The notes: generated from the letters alone by a model not told the origin. A DNA stretch of 64,000 nucleotides from Pannonibacter sp. XCT-53 (GCF_009915765.1 NZ_JAABLQ010000001.1:1798001-1862000); one strand, 5' to 3'; positions 46,643-56,688 are shown, counted from the stretch's first letter. Program-made: numbers and translations.

Positions 46643-49258
46643 TTATGTGTTTTCCTGTCCGGTGACCGGTTCGTGGCCGTCCTGACGGACGACACGTCCC
46701 TGCTCCATTTGAACACTATGGGTGAATTCCCCGGCAACAGCCAAATGCGACGTGCCGAAGAGAACCGTGCGCCCGTCCAGCAGGATCATCATCCGCCGGC
46801 GCAGCGCCACATCGTCGTCTCCGGTTCCCGCCGCAACATCGTCGAGGATTGTGACAGACGCATTTTTCAGGAGCGCGCGCACCAGCGCCACCTTGCGCCG
46901 CTGATGGGCCGACAGCTTCGATCCGCTGACGCCGACGTGATAGCCGAAGCCGGTGAAGATGATCGGCTCGCGCAGGGCCTCTTCCTCGACAACGGTCCGG
47001 ATCAGCGCATCGATCCGCTGGCGCGCATCGCGCCGGTCGACGCGCGCGCGGCCGAACAGCAGGTTGTCCTCGATGCTGAGCGGCGGCAGATAGGCGTCCG
47101 GATCGACGGCGATGAAGGCCGAGCTGCCGGTCAGCACATCCTTGCGGAAGGCCTGCCGCGCCTCGATCAGCCGCTCGCGCATCGCCTCGTCGGGAAGGCC
47201 CAGTCGGTGGCGGGCGGGGATCAGCTTGAAGGCAAGCGAGATCAGCCGCTCCTTGTCGGCATCGCTGAGGCCTGCCTTCTGGCTGGTGGAGCGCGCCTGG
47301 CGGATGATGCGGTCAAAATCGGGCAGATCATCCGGCGTGATGAAGGAATAGGTGCCAAGCAGGCCGGAATCGCTGGAGACATTGGCAAACAGCTCGACCA
47401 TGGTCTCGGCGATCTTGAGGCCGATGCCCTGCAGCTCGGCGTTGAGGCCGGTCCGGGTCAGGAAGGCGCGCACTTCCGGCAGGGTGACCATCTGCTCCAT
47501 GGTGACGGCCGGATCGGTCGGCACGGCGAAGAACAGGTTTTCTGCCAGGGTGGCGCTCTGGTTGAACGTCTCCAGGTCCCACATCTCGACGAGACCGGCG
47601 AGCTTGGGGTCACCGGCGATGCGGTCGGCAAGCTTGCGTCGCACGGCGAGGATGCGTCCGGCGAAGGCCGCATCGGCGCTCGGGTCGAAGCGGGACTGCA
47701 GACCCAGCCGGTAGATGTCCGAATCCAGCCCGACGACGGTCAGGAGCTGCAGGGCCAGCTCGTCCAGCTGCGCCTGCGAGCTGACGCCGGCCGACGCGAG
47801 ATCCTCCCAGACCGCGCGGATGTCGAAGGTCGGGTTGCGGGTCTCCTTCGCCTCGCGCAGCGCCCTGCGGCGGGCTTCCGCCTCGGCGCCCTTGCGCTCG
47901 ACCTCGGTCATGGGCCGATGCCTGAGGCCGTAGTAGAGATTGTCGCGGATGGTCCCGGTCCAGACATGCACCGAGGCCCCGACATAGGCAATCTCGCGGC
48001 CCAGGGTGGACTCGGTCAGGCGGTCGAGGTCATGGCCGGCAATCTCGACGCGGCCGGCGGTCGGGCTGATGAGACCGGCGGCGAGCTGCAGCAGCTCCGC
48101 CCGCCCCGACCCGTCTGCCCCCACGACGGCAACCGCCTGGCCGCGCGGCACCTCCAGATTGACCGAAAACACCTCCTGCCCGGCCGCGCCGCCGGAAAAG
48201 CTGACACCGGACATGACGATGGTGCCGTCGAGGGAGACACGCTCGTCCCCGGTCAGGCGCTCGACCGGATAGATGTCGGCCGGATCGAAGTTCTCGACCA
48301 CCGTCTGGTACTTCACATCGACATCGGACACGAGCTGATAGTAGTCGAGCAGCTCCTTCCAGGGGCCGGCAAGGTCCTTGTAGGCCGCAATCACCGCCAG
48401 AAGTGCACCGATGCTGAGACTGCCTTCGATCACCAGATAGCCGCCGATCATGTAGAAGAAGAACGGCGTGAGCTGGTTCATGAAGTTGTTCAGGAACTTG
48501 ATGAAATACTTTCGATTGTAGATCTCGTAGCGGATCTTGAAATTCGCATAGAGCCGGTCGGCCACATCGGCCGAATGCCAGGCCGAGGCATCGTTGGCAT
48601 GGATTTCCGGGACCGCGCCGATCGCCTCGCCAACCTTGTCGGAAATCACGCGAACGTTCTTCACCCGCTCGCGCGACAGAAGCACCACCTTCCGCTGCAG
48701 CTTCGGGATGATGTAGGCCTGCACCGGATAGGAGCTGATGGCGGCCAGGCCCAGCAGCGGATCCTGCATGAAGATGAAGCCGAGCTGCACGGCAAGCAGG
48801 CCGCCCTGGTAGGCGGGCAGCGCGACGGCCTCGCCAATGAAGCCGCCGACGTCCTCCACTTCCGCCGTGATCATCGGGATGATCTCGCCGGAGCTGACCT
48901 TGCGGAAATGCGGCAGGCGGAAGCGCAGAACCCGCTGGAACAGCTCGAAGCGCAGGCGGCGCAGCATGCGCTCGCCGAGCCGGCCCTTGTAGACGTTGAG
49001 CCCGAGCTTGATGCCGTTGCTGACGATCACCAGGAACAGAAAGGTGAGGCACAGCAGGAACAGGTAGGAGATCTGGTCGAACTCGAAGCCGAAGACGTCC
49101 CTCGGAAATCCGTCGCCCTGAACGGCGTCGTTGACGATCAGCTTGGGCAGCTCGAGCAGGATGTAGCTGACCGGATAGGACAGCACGGTGATGAAAAGGA
49201 TCGTGAGCTGCTGGCGGGCGCTGAACTTCCAGATAAATCGAAAAAGGCTCTTTTCCAT
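46643..49258 (-). CDS. ABC transporter-like protein with degenerate, enlarged ATPase domain
   Basis: 871 aa. Residues 15-310 are an ABC exporter-type membrane domain with about six helices. The ATPase domain begins near 345, but its Walker A reads GADGSGRAE (380-388), with Arg386 instead of Lys. The signature is LSAHQ (782-786) and Walker B ends ILDD (804-807) without the catalytic Glu. Walker A to signature is about 400 residues, against roughly 100-130 normally. Within it an '(E/D)NL-aromatic' motif recurs three times (DNLYYG, ENLFFA, DNLLFG). ATP hydrolysis is therefore doubtful. The ATG at 49258 starts directly before the first helix. Confidence 0.82.
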   Translation of the reverse strand: MEKSLFRFIWKFSARQQLTILFITVLSYPVSYILLELPKLIVNDAVQGDGFPRDVFGFEFDQISYLFLLCLTFLFLVIVSNGIKLGLNVYKGRLGERMLRRLRFELFQRVLRFRLPHFRKVSSGEIIPMITAEVEDVGGFIGEAVALPAYQGGLLAVQLGFIFMQDPLLGLAAISSYPVQAYIIPKLQRKVVLLSRERVKNVRVISDKVGEAIGAVPEIHANDASAWHSADVADRLYANFKIRYEIYNRKYFIKFLNNFMNQLTPFFFYMIGGYLVIEGSLSIGALLAVIAAYKDLAGPWKELLDYYQLVSDVDVKYQTVVENFDPADIYPVERLTGDERVSLDGTIVMSGVSFSGGAAGQEVFSVNLEVPRGQAVAVVGADGSGRAELLQLAAGLISPTAGRVEIAGHDLDRLTESTLGREIAYVGASVHVWTGTIRDNLYYGLRHRPMTEVERKGAEAEARRRALREAKETRNPTFDIRAVWEDLASAGVSSQAQLDELALQLLTVVGLDSDIYRLGLQSRFDPSADAAFAGRILAVRRKLADRIAGDPKLAGLVEMWDLETFNQSATLAENLFFAVPTDPAVTMEQMVTLPEVRAFLTRTGLNAELQGIGLKIAETMVELFANVSSDSGLLGTYSFITPDDLPDFDRIIRQARSTSQKAGLSDADKERLISLAFKLIPARHRLGLPDEAMRERLIEARQAFRKDVLTGSSAFIAVDPDAYLPPLSIEDNLLFGRARVDRRDARQRIDALIRTVVEEEALREPIIFTGFGYHVGVSGSKLSAHQRRKVALVRALLKNASVTILDDVAAGTGDDDVALRRRMMILLDGRTVLFGTSHLAVAGEFTHSVQMEQGRVVRQDGHEPVTGQENT

Positions 49259-49447
49259 CACCTGGTCCAGTCGACCCTCGTCACGCCAAGGCTGTAGTCG
49301 TAGGACGTTGCGTATTAACTCGCAACGCCGGATGTGCCATAGAGAGGGAAAGACGACCGTCAAGGTCGCATTCGTCGTCGAGATTTTCGGTTGTTGCCCC
49401 GGGGCCCCACCCCGAGACACGACCCTAGGGGCATCAAACGGGGCACC

Positions 49448-50662
49448 ATGCGATCCGAATCGCCGCGCATCCTGATCTACAGCCACGATTCCTTCGGACT
49501 CGGGCACCTGCGCCGCTGTCGTGCCATCGCCCAGGCGCTGGTCGGAGCCTTCGACACGCTTTCCGTGCTGATCCTCTCCGGCTCGCCGATCATCGGCAGC
49601 TTCGAGTTCCGCTCCCGCGTCGATTTCGTGCGCATTCCCGGCGTGATCAAGCTGCGCGACGGCGAGTACACGCCCCTGTCGCTGCATCTCAACATCGACC
49701 ATACGCTCGAAATCCGGTCCTCGATCATCGAACACACGGCGCAGGTTTTTGCGCCGGACATCTTTATTGTGGACAAGGAACCACTTGGCCTGCGCGGCGA
49801 GGTGCTGCCGACGCTGGAGCAGCTGAAGCGGGCCGGCACGCGCCTGATCCTCGGCCTGCGGGATGTCCTCGATGATCCGCAGGTGCTGCAGCAGGAGTGG
49901 GACCGCAAGAATGTCCGCCCCGCGCTGGAGGAGCTTTACGACGAGATCTGGGTCTACGGGCCGGAGGGCATGTGCGATCCGCTGGCCGGTATCGACCTGC
50001 CCCGGAGCGTCCATGACAAGCGGCTCTACACCGGCTTCCTGCGCCGTGACATGCCCAAGGGCGCGCGCCTCTCGGAACCGCTGCCCTTCGGCGACGAGCC
50101 TTTCATCCTGGTGACGCCCGGTGGCGGCGGCGACGGCGTCGAGATGGTTGACTGGGTGATGCGGGCCTATGAGTCCCACGCCAAGCCGCTGTTCCCGGCG
50201 CTGATCGTGCTGGGGCCCTTCATGCCGGCAGCGTCGGTCAGCGACTTCATGGCGCGGGCGGAGAACCTGCGCGACGTGCACATCATGCGCTTCACGCCGC
50301 AGATGGAGCCCTACCTGCAGGCGGCGACCGCCATCGTCGGCATGGGCGGCTACAACACGTTCTGCGAGATCCTCTCCTTCGACAAGCCGACGCTGCTGGT
50401 TCCGCGCATCATCCCGCGCCGCGAACAGGCGATCCGGGCGGACCGGGCCGCAGAAGCCGGACTTCTCACCGTGCTGCCCATCGACCGCTATCCGGATCCC
50501 GACCAGATGCTGGATGCGCTCTCGGTCCTGCCGCAGGCGGCCCCGCCCTCGCATGCCGGGATCGACAACCTGCTCGGCGGCCTCGATGTCATCGAACGGC
50601 GCGTCGGAGAGATCCTTGCCCGGCCGGACCGGACTCGCGTCCTGCGCCGCATGGCACGCTAG
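49448..50662 (+). CDS. MurG/GT28-like glycosyltransferase
   Basis: GT-B-fold protein (404 aa). N-terminal SHDSFGLGHLRRCRAIAQAL and C-terminal VGMGGYNTFCEILSFDKPTLLVPR match the acceptor and nucleotide-sugar sides of MurG-type enzymes. It is the first gene of a coupled operon divergent from the ABC gene. It probably builds a surface polysaccharide; the sugar is unknown. Confidence 0.8.
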   Translation: MRSESPRILIYSHDSFGLGHLRRCRAIAQALVGAFDTLSVLILSGSPIIGSFEFRSRVDFVRIPGVIKLRDGEYTPLSLHLNIDHTLEIRSSIIEHTAQVFAPDIFIVDKEPLGLRGEVLPTLEQLKRAGTRLILGLRDVLDDPQVLQQEWDRKNVRPALEELYDEIWVYGPEGMCDPLAGIDLPRSVHDKRLYTGFLRRDMPKGARLSEPLPFGDEPFILVTPGGGGDGVEMVDWVMRAYESHAKPLFPALIVLGPFMPAASVSDFMARAENLRDVHIMRFTPQMEPYLQAATAIVGMGGYNTFCEILSFDKPTLLVPRIIPRREQAIRADRAAEAGLLTVLPIDRYPDPDQMLDALSVLPQAAPPSHAGIDNLLGGLDVIERRVGEILARPDRTRVLRRMAR

Positions 50663-50677
50663 GGAGCCCGGTTGCCC

Positions 50678-51898
50678 ATGTCGCGCATCGCCGTCGTGGT
50701 GAAGGGCTATCCCCGCCTGTCGGAAACCTTCATCGCCCAGGAAATCCTCGGCCTGCAGAAGCGCGGCATCGGCCAGCTGATCGTCGCCCTGCGCCAGCCC
50801 TACGACCCCTATATCCATGACCTGCACCGGCAGATCACGGCCGATGTCCTCTACCTGCCTGAATACCTGAAGGACGACCCCAAGCGGGTGGCGCGGGCCC
50901 GTCGCTGGGCCGAAAGGCAGCCGACCTACGCCGCCGCCCGGGCCCTGTTCGAGGCCGATCTGGCACGGGAGAACAACATCGGCCGGCATCGGCGCTGGGG
51001 TCAGGCCTGTGTCTTCGCGCATGAGCTGCCCGAGGACGTGACCTGGATCCACACCCACTATCTGCACACGCCCTGCTCGGTCGCCCGCTATGCGGCGCAT
51101 CTGTCGGGCCGTGGCTGGTCCTTCTCGGCCCATGCCAAGGACATCTGGACCAGCCCTGAGTGGGATCTGCGCACGAAGCTGGATGATGCGGCCTGGGGTG
51201 TCACCTGCACGCGGACCAATGTCGACCATCTGCGCAGCCTCAGCGCCGCGCCGGACAAGGTCGAGCTTGTCTACCATGGCCTCGATTTCTCCCCGTTCCC
51301 GGCGCCTGCGGCTCCGGAAGAGAAGCGCGACGGATCGGGCGCGCCGGTGCGGCTCGTGTCGGTCGGCCGGGCGGTCGAGAAGAAGGGCTACGATGACCTT
51401 CTGAAGGCGCTGGCACGCCTGCCGTTGGGTCTCAACTGGCAGTTCACCCACATCGGCGGCGGCGAGCTGTCGAACCGTCTCAAGGACATGGCCGTCAAGC
51501 TTGGCGTCAGCGACCGCATCGTCTGGCGCGGGGCGCAGCCGCGCGAGGCGGTGATCGAGACCTGCCGCCGCGCCGATCTCTTCATCCTGCCGTCGAAACT
51601 GGCGAAAAGCGGTGACCGCGACGGGCTGCCGAACGTGCTGATGGAGGCGCAGTCCATGGGCCTGTGCTGCCTGTCGACGCGCGTGTCGGCGATCCCCGAG
51701 CTGATCGACGACCAGCAGACCGGCGTCCTCGTCGAGCCCGGCAATCCGCAGGCACTGGCCGACGCCCTGGCAGAGCTGGTCGGCAATCCCGACCGCCGCA
51801 TCGCGCTTGGCCTGGCGGCGGCGGCCAAGGTGCGGCGCGACTTCTCGACCGAGCCCGGCATCGACCGGCTTGCCGCCAAGTTCCGGCCCGTGCTGTGA
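50678..51898 (+). CDS. Glycosyltransferase family 4
   Basis: GT4-type transferase (406 aa) with RLVSVGRAVEKKGYDDLLKAL and the EX7E-like region DGLPNVLMEAQSMGL. The ATG at 50678 is chosen; TTG 50672 is closer to a GGGAG and cannot be excluded. It is 15 nt after the first transferase and overlaps the next gene by 4 nt. Confidence 0.86.
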   Translation: MSRIAVVVKGYPRLSETFIAQEILGLQKRGIGQLIVALRQPYDPYIHDLHRQITADVLYLPEYLKDDPKRVARARRWAERQPTYAAARALFEADLARENNIGRHRRWGQACVFAHELPEDVTWIHTHYLHTPCSVARYAAHLSGRGWSFSAHAKDIWTSPEWDLRTKLDDAAWGVTCTRTNVDHLRSLSAAPDKVELVYHGLDFSPFPAPAAPEEKRDGSGAPVRLVSVGRAVEKKGYDDLLKALARLPLGLNWQFTHIGGGELSNRLKDMAVKLGVSDRIVWRGAQPREAVIETCRRADLFILPSKLAKSGDRDGLPNVLMEAQSMGLCCLSTRVSAIPELIDDQQTGVLVEPGNPQALADALAELVGNPDRRIALGLAAAAKVRRDFSTEPGIDRLAAKFRPVL

Positions 51899-53025
51899 GC
51901 GGCCTCAGGATCGCCTTCACCGCGCCGATGAAGCCGCTGGACGATCCGCGTCCGTCCGGTGACAGGACCTTTGCGCGGCTGATCGTGCGCGCGCTCGAAT
52001 CCGCCGGCCACACCGTCCGCGTTGCCTCGCGCTTTGCCTCGTGGCGCCAGGCGGGGAGCGAGCTGCCCGAGGCCAAGGTGGCAGCGCTGGCCGAGGCGGC
52101 ACGGGTCGAGGCGGACTGGCGGGCGGAGGGCTACCGGCCGGACGTCTTCCTGACCTATCACCTCTATCACAAGGCGCCGGACTGGATCGGCCCGGCCCTG
52201 TCGAACGCCTTCGACATTCCTTACGCCGTGATGGAAGCAAGCCGCGCGCCCAAGCGGGCCACGGGCGACTGGGCCTTCGGCTTTGCCGCGGCCGATGCCG
52301 CTCTGGGCCAAGCCGATGCCGTTGGCGCCATTCACCGGGCCGACATGGGCTGCCTTGCGGCCGCCTTGCCCCCGGATCGGCTTTATCTCCTGCCCCCGTT
52401 CCTCGATGCCACGCCGTTCCAGGCGCAGCACCGGATCCAGCGGGATGCGGGCTACGGGGTGCCGGTGCGCCTGCTGAGCGTCGGCATGATGCGGCATGGC
52501 GACAAGGAGCGCTCCTATCGGGTGCTGGCCGAAGCCCTCGGCCGGCTGAGCACGCGCAACTGGCATCTCACCATCGTCGGTGACGGCCCCGCGCGGGCGG
52601 AGATCGAGGCGCTGTTTCCGCCGCACCGCTGCAGCTTCCTGGGGGCACTGCCGCCCGAGGATCTGCCGGCGGTCTATGCCGACCATGACCTGTTCGTCTG
52701 GCCGGCGATCCGCGAGGCCTTCGGCTTCGTGTTCCTCGAGGCGCAGGCCAGCGGCCTGCCGGTAGTCGGCGGGGCGACCTTCGGCGTTCCGGACGTGGTT
52801 GCGGACGGGGAGACCGGTCTGCTCGCACCGGAAGGCGACGTCGAAGGCTTCGCAACCGCCCTGCAGCGCCTTCTTTCGGATGCCGCCCTGCGCCAGCAGA
52901 TGGGCGTCGCCGCCAGCCGCCACATCCGCGAGCGGCACACGCTGGAGGCCGGAGCCGCCCGGTTGACGGCCTTTCTGGACGCCGCCATCGCCACCCGCAG
53001 CAAGGCCGGAGCACGCGCCTCATGA
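51895..53025 (+). CDS. Glycosyltransferase family 4
   Basis: GT4-type transferase (376 aa) starting at a GTG that overlaps the previous stop (GTGA). VRLLSVGMMRHGDKERSYRVL and the nucleotide-sugar site EAFGFVFLEAQASGLPVVGG (EX7E motif intact) are clear. The role in glycan assembly is inferred from the operon. Confidence 0.86.
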   Translation: MSGLRIAFTAPMKPLDDPRPSGDRTFARLIVRALESAGHTVRVASRFASWRQAGSELPEAKVAALAEAARVEADWRAEGYRPDVFLTYHLYHKAPDWIGPALSNAFDIPYAVMEASRAPKRATGDWAFGFAAADAALGQADAVGAIHRADMGCLAAALPPDRLYLLPPFLDATPFQAQHRIQRDAGYGVPVRLLSVGMMRHGDKERSYRVLAEALGRLSTRNWHLTIVGDGPARAEIEALFPPHRCSFLGALPPEDLPAVYADHDLFVWPAIREAFGFVFLEAQASGLPVVGGATFGVPDVVADGETGLLAPEGDVEGFATALQRLLSDAALRQQMGVAASRHIRERHTLEAGAARLTAFLDAAIATRSKAGARAS

Positions 53026-54176
53026 CCCGTCGTGCCTTCATCCATGTGCAGCATCTGCTGGGCACCGGCCATGCGGTGCGGGCGGTGGCCATCGGCAAGG
53101 CGCTCGCCCGCGAGGGCGTCACAGTACGGCTTGCGACCGGCAACCTGCTGCCGCCGACGCTGGACACTTCAGGCCTCGAGGTGATCGCGCTGCCGCCGGT
53201 GCGCGCCCTCGACGCCAGCTTCCGCACGCTCGTGTCGCCGGACGGCAGACCCCTGCCCGCCGGCTTCGAGGAGATGCGGCGGCAGGCGACGCTGGCGGCC
53301 TTCCTGGCCGAACCTGTCGACCTGCTTCTCACCGAGACCTACCCTTTCGGACGGCGGCAATTTGCCCATGAGCTGGAGCCGCTGCTGGAGACGGCGCGCG
53401 CGCTGCCAAGGCGGCCGCTGATCGCCGCCTCGATCCGCGACATCCTCGTGCGCAAGAAGGATCCCGCCAAGGAAGCCTGGATGGCCCAGCGGGCGCTCGC
53501 CCACTATGACCGGGTGCTGGTGCATTCCGATCCCGCCTTCACGCGGCTTGAGGACAGTTTCCCCTTTGCCGACCGGGTTGCGCATCTGGTGCGCTACACC
53601 GGCTATGTCGGTGGCGGGGCCCGGCCGGAACCGCCGGCCGGTGACGGTGCGGACGAGGTGATCGTCTCCTGCGGTGGCGGCGCGGTGGCGCGGGCCCTGC
53701 TTGAGGCAGCCCTTGGCGCGCGGGACCTTTCGCAGCAGGCCGGCGACTGCCGCTGGCGATTGCTGGTGGGTCACGACCTGCCGGATTCAGAGTTTTCAGC
53801 GCTGGTTGCTGCCGCGCCTGCCGGGGTTCTGGTGGAGCGGGCGCGGCGCGATTTCCCGGGCCTTTTGCCCCGCGCGCGCCTGTCGGTGAGCCAGGCCGGC
53901 TACAACACCGTTCTCGACGTGCTGGCTGCCGGGGTTCGGGCCGTGCTGGTGCCCTTTGCCCAGGGCGACGAGACCGAGCAGACGCAGCGCGCCGAGGCGC
54001 TGGCCCGCCATGGCCGGGCGGTCATGGTGCCGGAAGCCGGGCTGACCGCACAGGGCCTGGCCGCTGCCGTCGATGCCGCCCTGTCGCGGCCCGTCGCGCA
54101 TGCCGATGTTGCCATGAACGGCGCTGCCGAAAGCGCCCGCCAGCTCCTGACCGATCTTGAGGAGATCCGCCGGTGA
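53022..54176 (+). CDS. MurG/GT28-like glycosyltransferase
   Basis: Second GT-B transferase of the MurG type (384 aa). The N-terminus is HVQHLLGTGHAVRAVAIGKAL and the C-terminal site SVSQAGYNTVLDVLAAG. It is distantly like the first gene of the operon. It overlaps both neighbours by 4 nt. Confidence 0.82.
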   Translation: MTRRAFIHVQHLLGTGHAVRAVAIGKALAREGVTVRLATGNLLPPTLDTSGLEVIALPPVRALDASFRTLVSPDGRPLPAGFEEMRRQATLAAFLAEPVDLLLTETYPFGRRQFAHELEPLLETARALPRRPLIAASIRDILVRKKDPAKEAWMAQRALAHYDRVLVHSDPAFTRLEDSFPFADRVAHLVRYTGYVGGGARPEPPAGDGADEVIVSCGGGAVARALLEAALGARDLSQQAGDCRWRLLVGHDLPDSEFSALVAAAPAGVLVERARRDFPGLLPRARLSVSQAGYNTVLDVLAAGVRAVLVPFAQGDETEQTQRAEALARHGRAVMVPEAGLTAQGLAAAVDAALSRPVAHADVAMNGAAESARQLLTDLEEIRR

Positions 54177-54943
54177 CGTCCGATCTTGCCGCCTTTCGTG
54201 CGCATCTGACTGGCCATCTCGACTGGTTCGCCGAGCGCGGCACCCAGGTCCGCTTCTGGTGGCGCGACGATGACGCCACCGCGCCGACGCCGGCTCTGGA
54301 GCGGTTGCTGGCTGCGGCCAACGCCCATGACGTCGATGTCGGGCTGGCCGTGATCCCCAAGACCGCGACTGAGGCCCTCGCCGACCGGCTGCGCAACGAG
54401 CCCCATGCCGTCGTGCTGCAGCATGGCTGGCAGCATCTCAACCATCAGCGCAAGGACCTGGGCGAGAAGGCGGCCGAATTCGGCGACCGCCGCGCGCTAG
54501 GCGAGGCCCTTGCCGAGCTGGTGGCCGGCCGCGAAAGGCTCGAGGCCCTGTTCCCGGCGGCCTTCGTGCCCGCCTTCGTGCCGCCCTGGAACCGGATCGC
54601 CCCGCCGGTCGCCCGCCAGCTGGCGGAGGCAGGGCTGAAGGGCCTGTCGACCTTCACCTGGGAGACCCTGATCCCGGCGCAGGTGCAGACGCATCTCGAC
54701 ATCATCAAGTGGAAGAAGGACCGCCGCTTCATCGGCTGGGCATCCGTGAGCGAGCGGCTGGAGCTGCAGTTCCTGCGCCGCCGCAACACCGGCGGCGAGC
54801 CGCTCGGCATCCTGACCCATCACCTCGACCACGATGCGGGCTGCGAGGCCTTCGTCGAGGAATTCCTTGCCATCGCCGCCCATCATCCGGGTGCGGCCTG
54901 GCCACGCATCGCCGATCTCTTTGCCGAGGTGGCGGCCGCCTAA
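54173..54943 (+). CDS. Polysaccharide deacetylase-family protein
   Basis: NodB-like deacetylase (256 aa), start GTG overlapping the preceding stop. Motif 1 is probably RFWWRDDDATAPTP, motif 2 HGWQHLNH, and a C-terminal His region LTHHLDHD follows. There is no signal peptide, so it may act in the cytoplasm on lipid-linked or nucleotide sugars. It closes the glycan operon; its last 4 nt overlap the convergent nuclease gene. Confidence 0.76.
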   Translation: MTSDLAAFRAHLTGHLDWFAERGTQVRFWWRDDDATAPTPALERLLAAANAHDVDVGLAVIPKTATEALADRLRNEPHAVVLQHGWQHLNHQRKDLGEKAAEFGDRRALGEALAELVAGRERLEALFPAAFVPAFVPPWNRIAPPVARQLAEAGLKGLSTFTWETLIPAQVQTHLDIIKWKKDRRFIGWASVSERLELQFLRRRNTGGEPLGILTHHLDHDAGCEAFVEEFLAIAAHHPGAAWPRIADLFAEVAAA

Positions 54944-56562
54944 CCGGCCTTTTCCTCCTCCAGCGCCCGTCTCAGCCGGCGCAGGAGGACCGAGCGGCTC
55001 TTCTCGTCCGCCGCGCCCTCAAGGGCTGCCTGGATGTCGAGGAGCAGCTTCGGATAGTCGGCGGTCCAGTCGCGCCGCTCGGCAATGCCGGCCTCCGCGC
55101 GCGGCGGCGGACCGTCGCGCCGCAGCACCGCCCGGCCCGGCATCAGGTCGTAGATCGCATCCAGCGCCGGCACGACCACATGGCCATCGGCAAAGCCCTT
55201 TGCCACCAGGCTCTCGCAGAGCGCCAGTGCCTGCCCCTCCTCGCCGTGGGTGAGGAACAGGGTCCCGTGCACCGGCCGCCGCTCGAGGATCCATTCGATC
55301 AGGTCGCTGCGGGCGGCATGGCCGGAGTAGATGTCGACCGAGCGGATGTCGGCGCGCACGGTGATGTCCTCGCCCATCAGGCGCACGTTGCGCTGGCCGT
55401 CCAGCAGCTGCGCGCCCAGCGTGCCCGGCGCCTGATAGCCGACGAGCAGCACGGTGGTCGCCGGCTTCCACAGCCGGTTCTTGAGGTGGTGGCGGATGCG
55501 GCCGGCATCGCACATGCCGCTGGCGGCGATGATGATCGCGCCCCCGGAGATGCGGTTCAGCGCCTTGCTGTCCTCCACGCTCTCGCACAGGCTGATCCAG
55601 CGGTTGTCGAGCAGATGCGGATGCGTGCTGAGCTGCTCGAGATCCGCCGCATGCCGGTTGAAGACCTCGGTTGCGGCAATGGCCAGCGGCGAATCCAGGA
55701 AGATCGGCGCATGGCCGATGCTGCCGCTTTCCATCAGGCGCATCAGGTCGACGATCAGCTCCTGCGTGCGTTCCACGGCAAAGGCGGGCACCAGCAGCAC
55801 GCCGCCCCGGTCCAGCGCATGGCGCACCTCGCCGGCCAGCACCGCAAGCCGCTGCTCCTCGTCAAGCTGCGGCCGCTCGCGTCCGCCATAGGTGGATTCG
55901 CAAATGAGATGATCCACCCCGCTCACCGCATCCGGATCCGGATGGAAAGCCTTGTTGTCCGGGCCGATGTCGCCGGAGAACAGGAGCCGCATCGGCGGTG
56001 CGGACGGATCAAGGCTGTCGTCCACATGGGCTGCCGCGATCTCCAGCTCGACAGAGGCCGAGCCGAGGATATGCCCGGCATTCCAGAACCGCGCCCGCAC
56101 GCCCGGCACCAGGTCGAGCCAGATGTCATAGTCATGGGCGGCAAACATCGCCTGGCAGGCGATGGCGTCGGCCTGGCTGTAGATCGGGGTGACCGTGTCC
56201 TTGCCGCGCCTGAGGTTGCGCCGGTTGAGGTTCTCGACCTCCATTTCCTGGATATGGCCGCTGTCCGGCAGCATGAAGGTCAGGAGATCGCGGGTGCCTT
56301 CGGTCATGTGCACCGGCCCGCGATATCCGGCCTTCCAGAGCTTCGGGATCAGCCCCGCATGGTCGATGTGGGCATGGGTGAGGATCACCGCATCAAGGCT
56401 GTCGGCGGCAAAGGGAAAGGGGCGGTAGTTCAGCTCCTTCACGGCCTTGGAGCCCTGGAACAGGCCGCAGTCGATGAGAAGGCGCTGCCCGGCGATGTCC
56501 AGCAGGTAGGCCGAGCCCGTCACCATGCGGGCTGCGCCACAGAAGGTCAGTCGAACCGCCAT
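54940..56562 (-). CDS. Beta-CASP metallo-beta-lactamase RNA-processing-like protein
   Basis: Two-domain MBL/beta-CASP protein (540 aa) of the CPSF73/RNase J-related group. The Zn motif is LTHAHIDHAG, then FSGDIGPDN, the beta-CASP region SGMCDAGRIRHHLKN and a terminal IYSGHAARSDL His. It probably acts as an RNA endonuclease or exonuclease. The C-terminal 80 residues are an extra charged tail. The ATG at 56562 starts AVRLTFCGAARMVTGS, the normal N-terminus. Confidence 0.88.
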   Translation of the reverse strand: MAVRLTFCGAARMVTGSAYLLDIAGQRLLIDCGLFQGSKAVKELNYRPFPFAADSLDAVILTHAHIDHAGLIPKLWKAGYRGPVHMTEGTRDLLTFMLPDSGHIQEMEVENLNRRNLRRGKDTVTPIYSQADAIACQAMFAAHDYDIWLDLVPGVRARFWNAGHILGSASVELEIAAAHVDDSLDPSAPPMRLLFSGDIGPDNKAFHPDPDAVSGVDHLICESTYGGRERPQLDEEQRLAVLAGEVRHALDRGGVLLVPAFAVERTQELIVDLMRLMESGSIGHAPIFLDSPLAIAATEVFNRHAADLEQLSTHPHLLDNRWISLCESVEDSKALNRISGGAIIIAASGMCDAGRIRHHLKNRLWKPATTVLLVGYQAPGTLGAQLLDGQRNVRLMGEDITVRADIRSVDIYSGHAARSDLIEWILERRPVHGTLFLTHGEEGQALALCESLVAKGFADGHVVVPALDAIYDLMPGRAVLRRDGPPPRAEAGIAERRDWTADYPKLLLDIQAALEGAADEKSRSVLLRRLRRALEEEKAG

Positions 56563-56688
56563 TGCTCTCTCCTCGATCCTTTGGACGGCGAGCATAGCGG
56601 CTTGTCAGCCCGTGACCAGCGGCAAGGCACGGAAAGCGCCGTCAAGTCGCAAGGATGCGGATCGCGTTACGGCAGGCTGCGTGCCGGG

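Noticed and set aside
49259..51451. Upstream extension of the ABC frame to 51451, giving a 1602-residue protein
   Set aside because: The extra part is antisense to two glycosyltransferases and has low-complexity translation; a good start directly before the first membrane helix exists at 49258.
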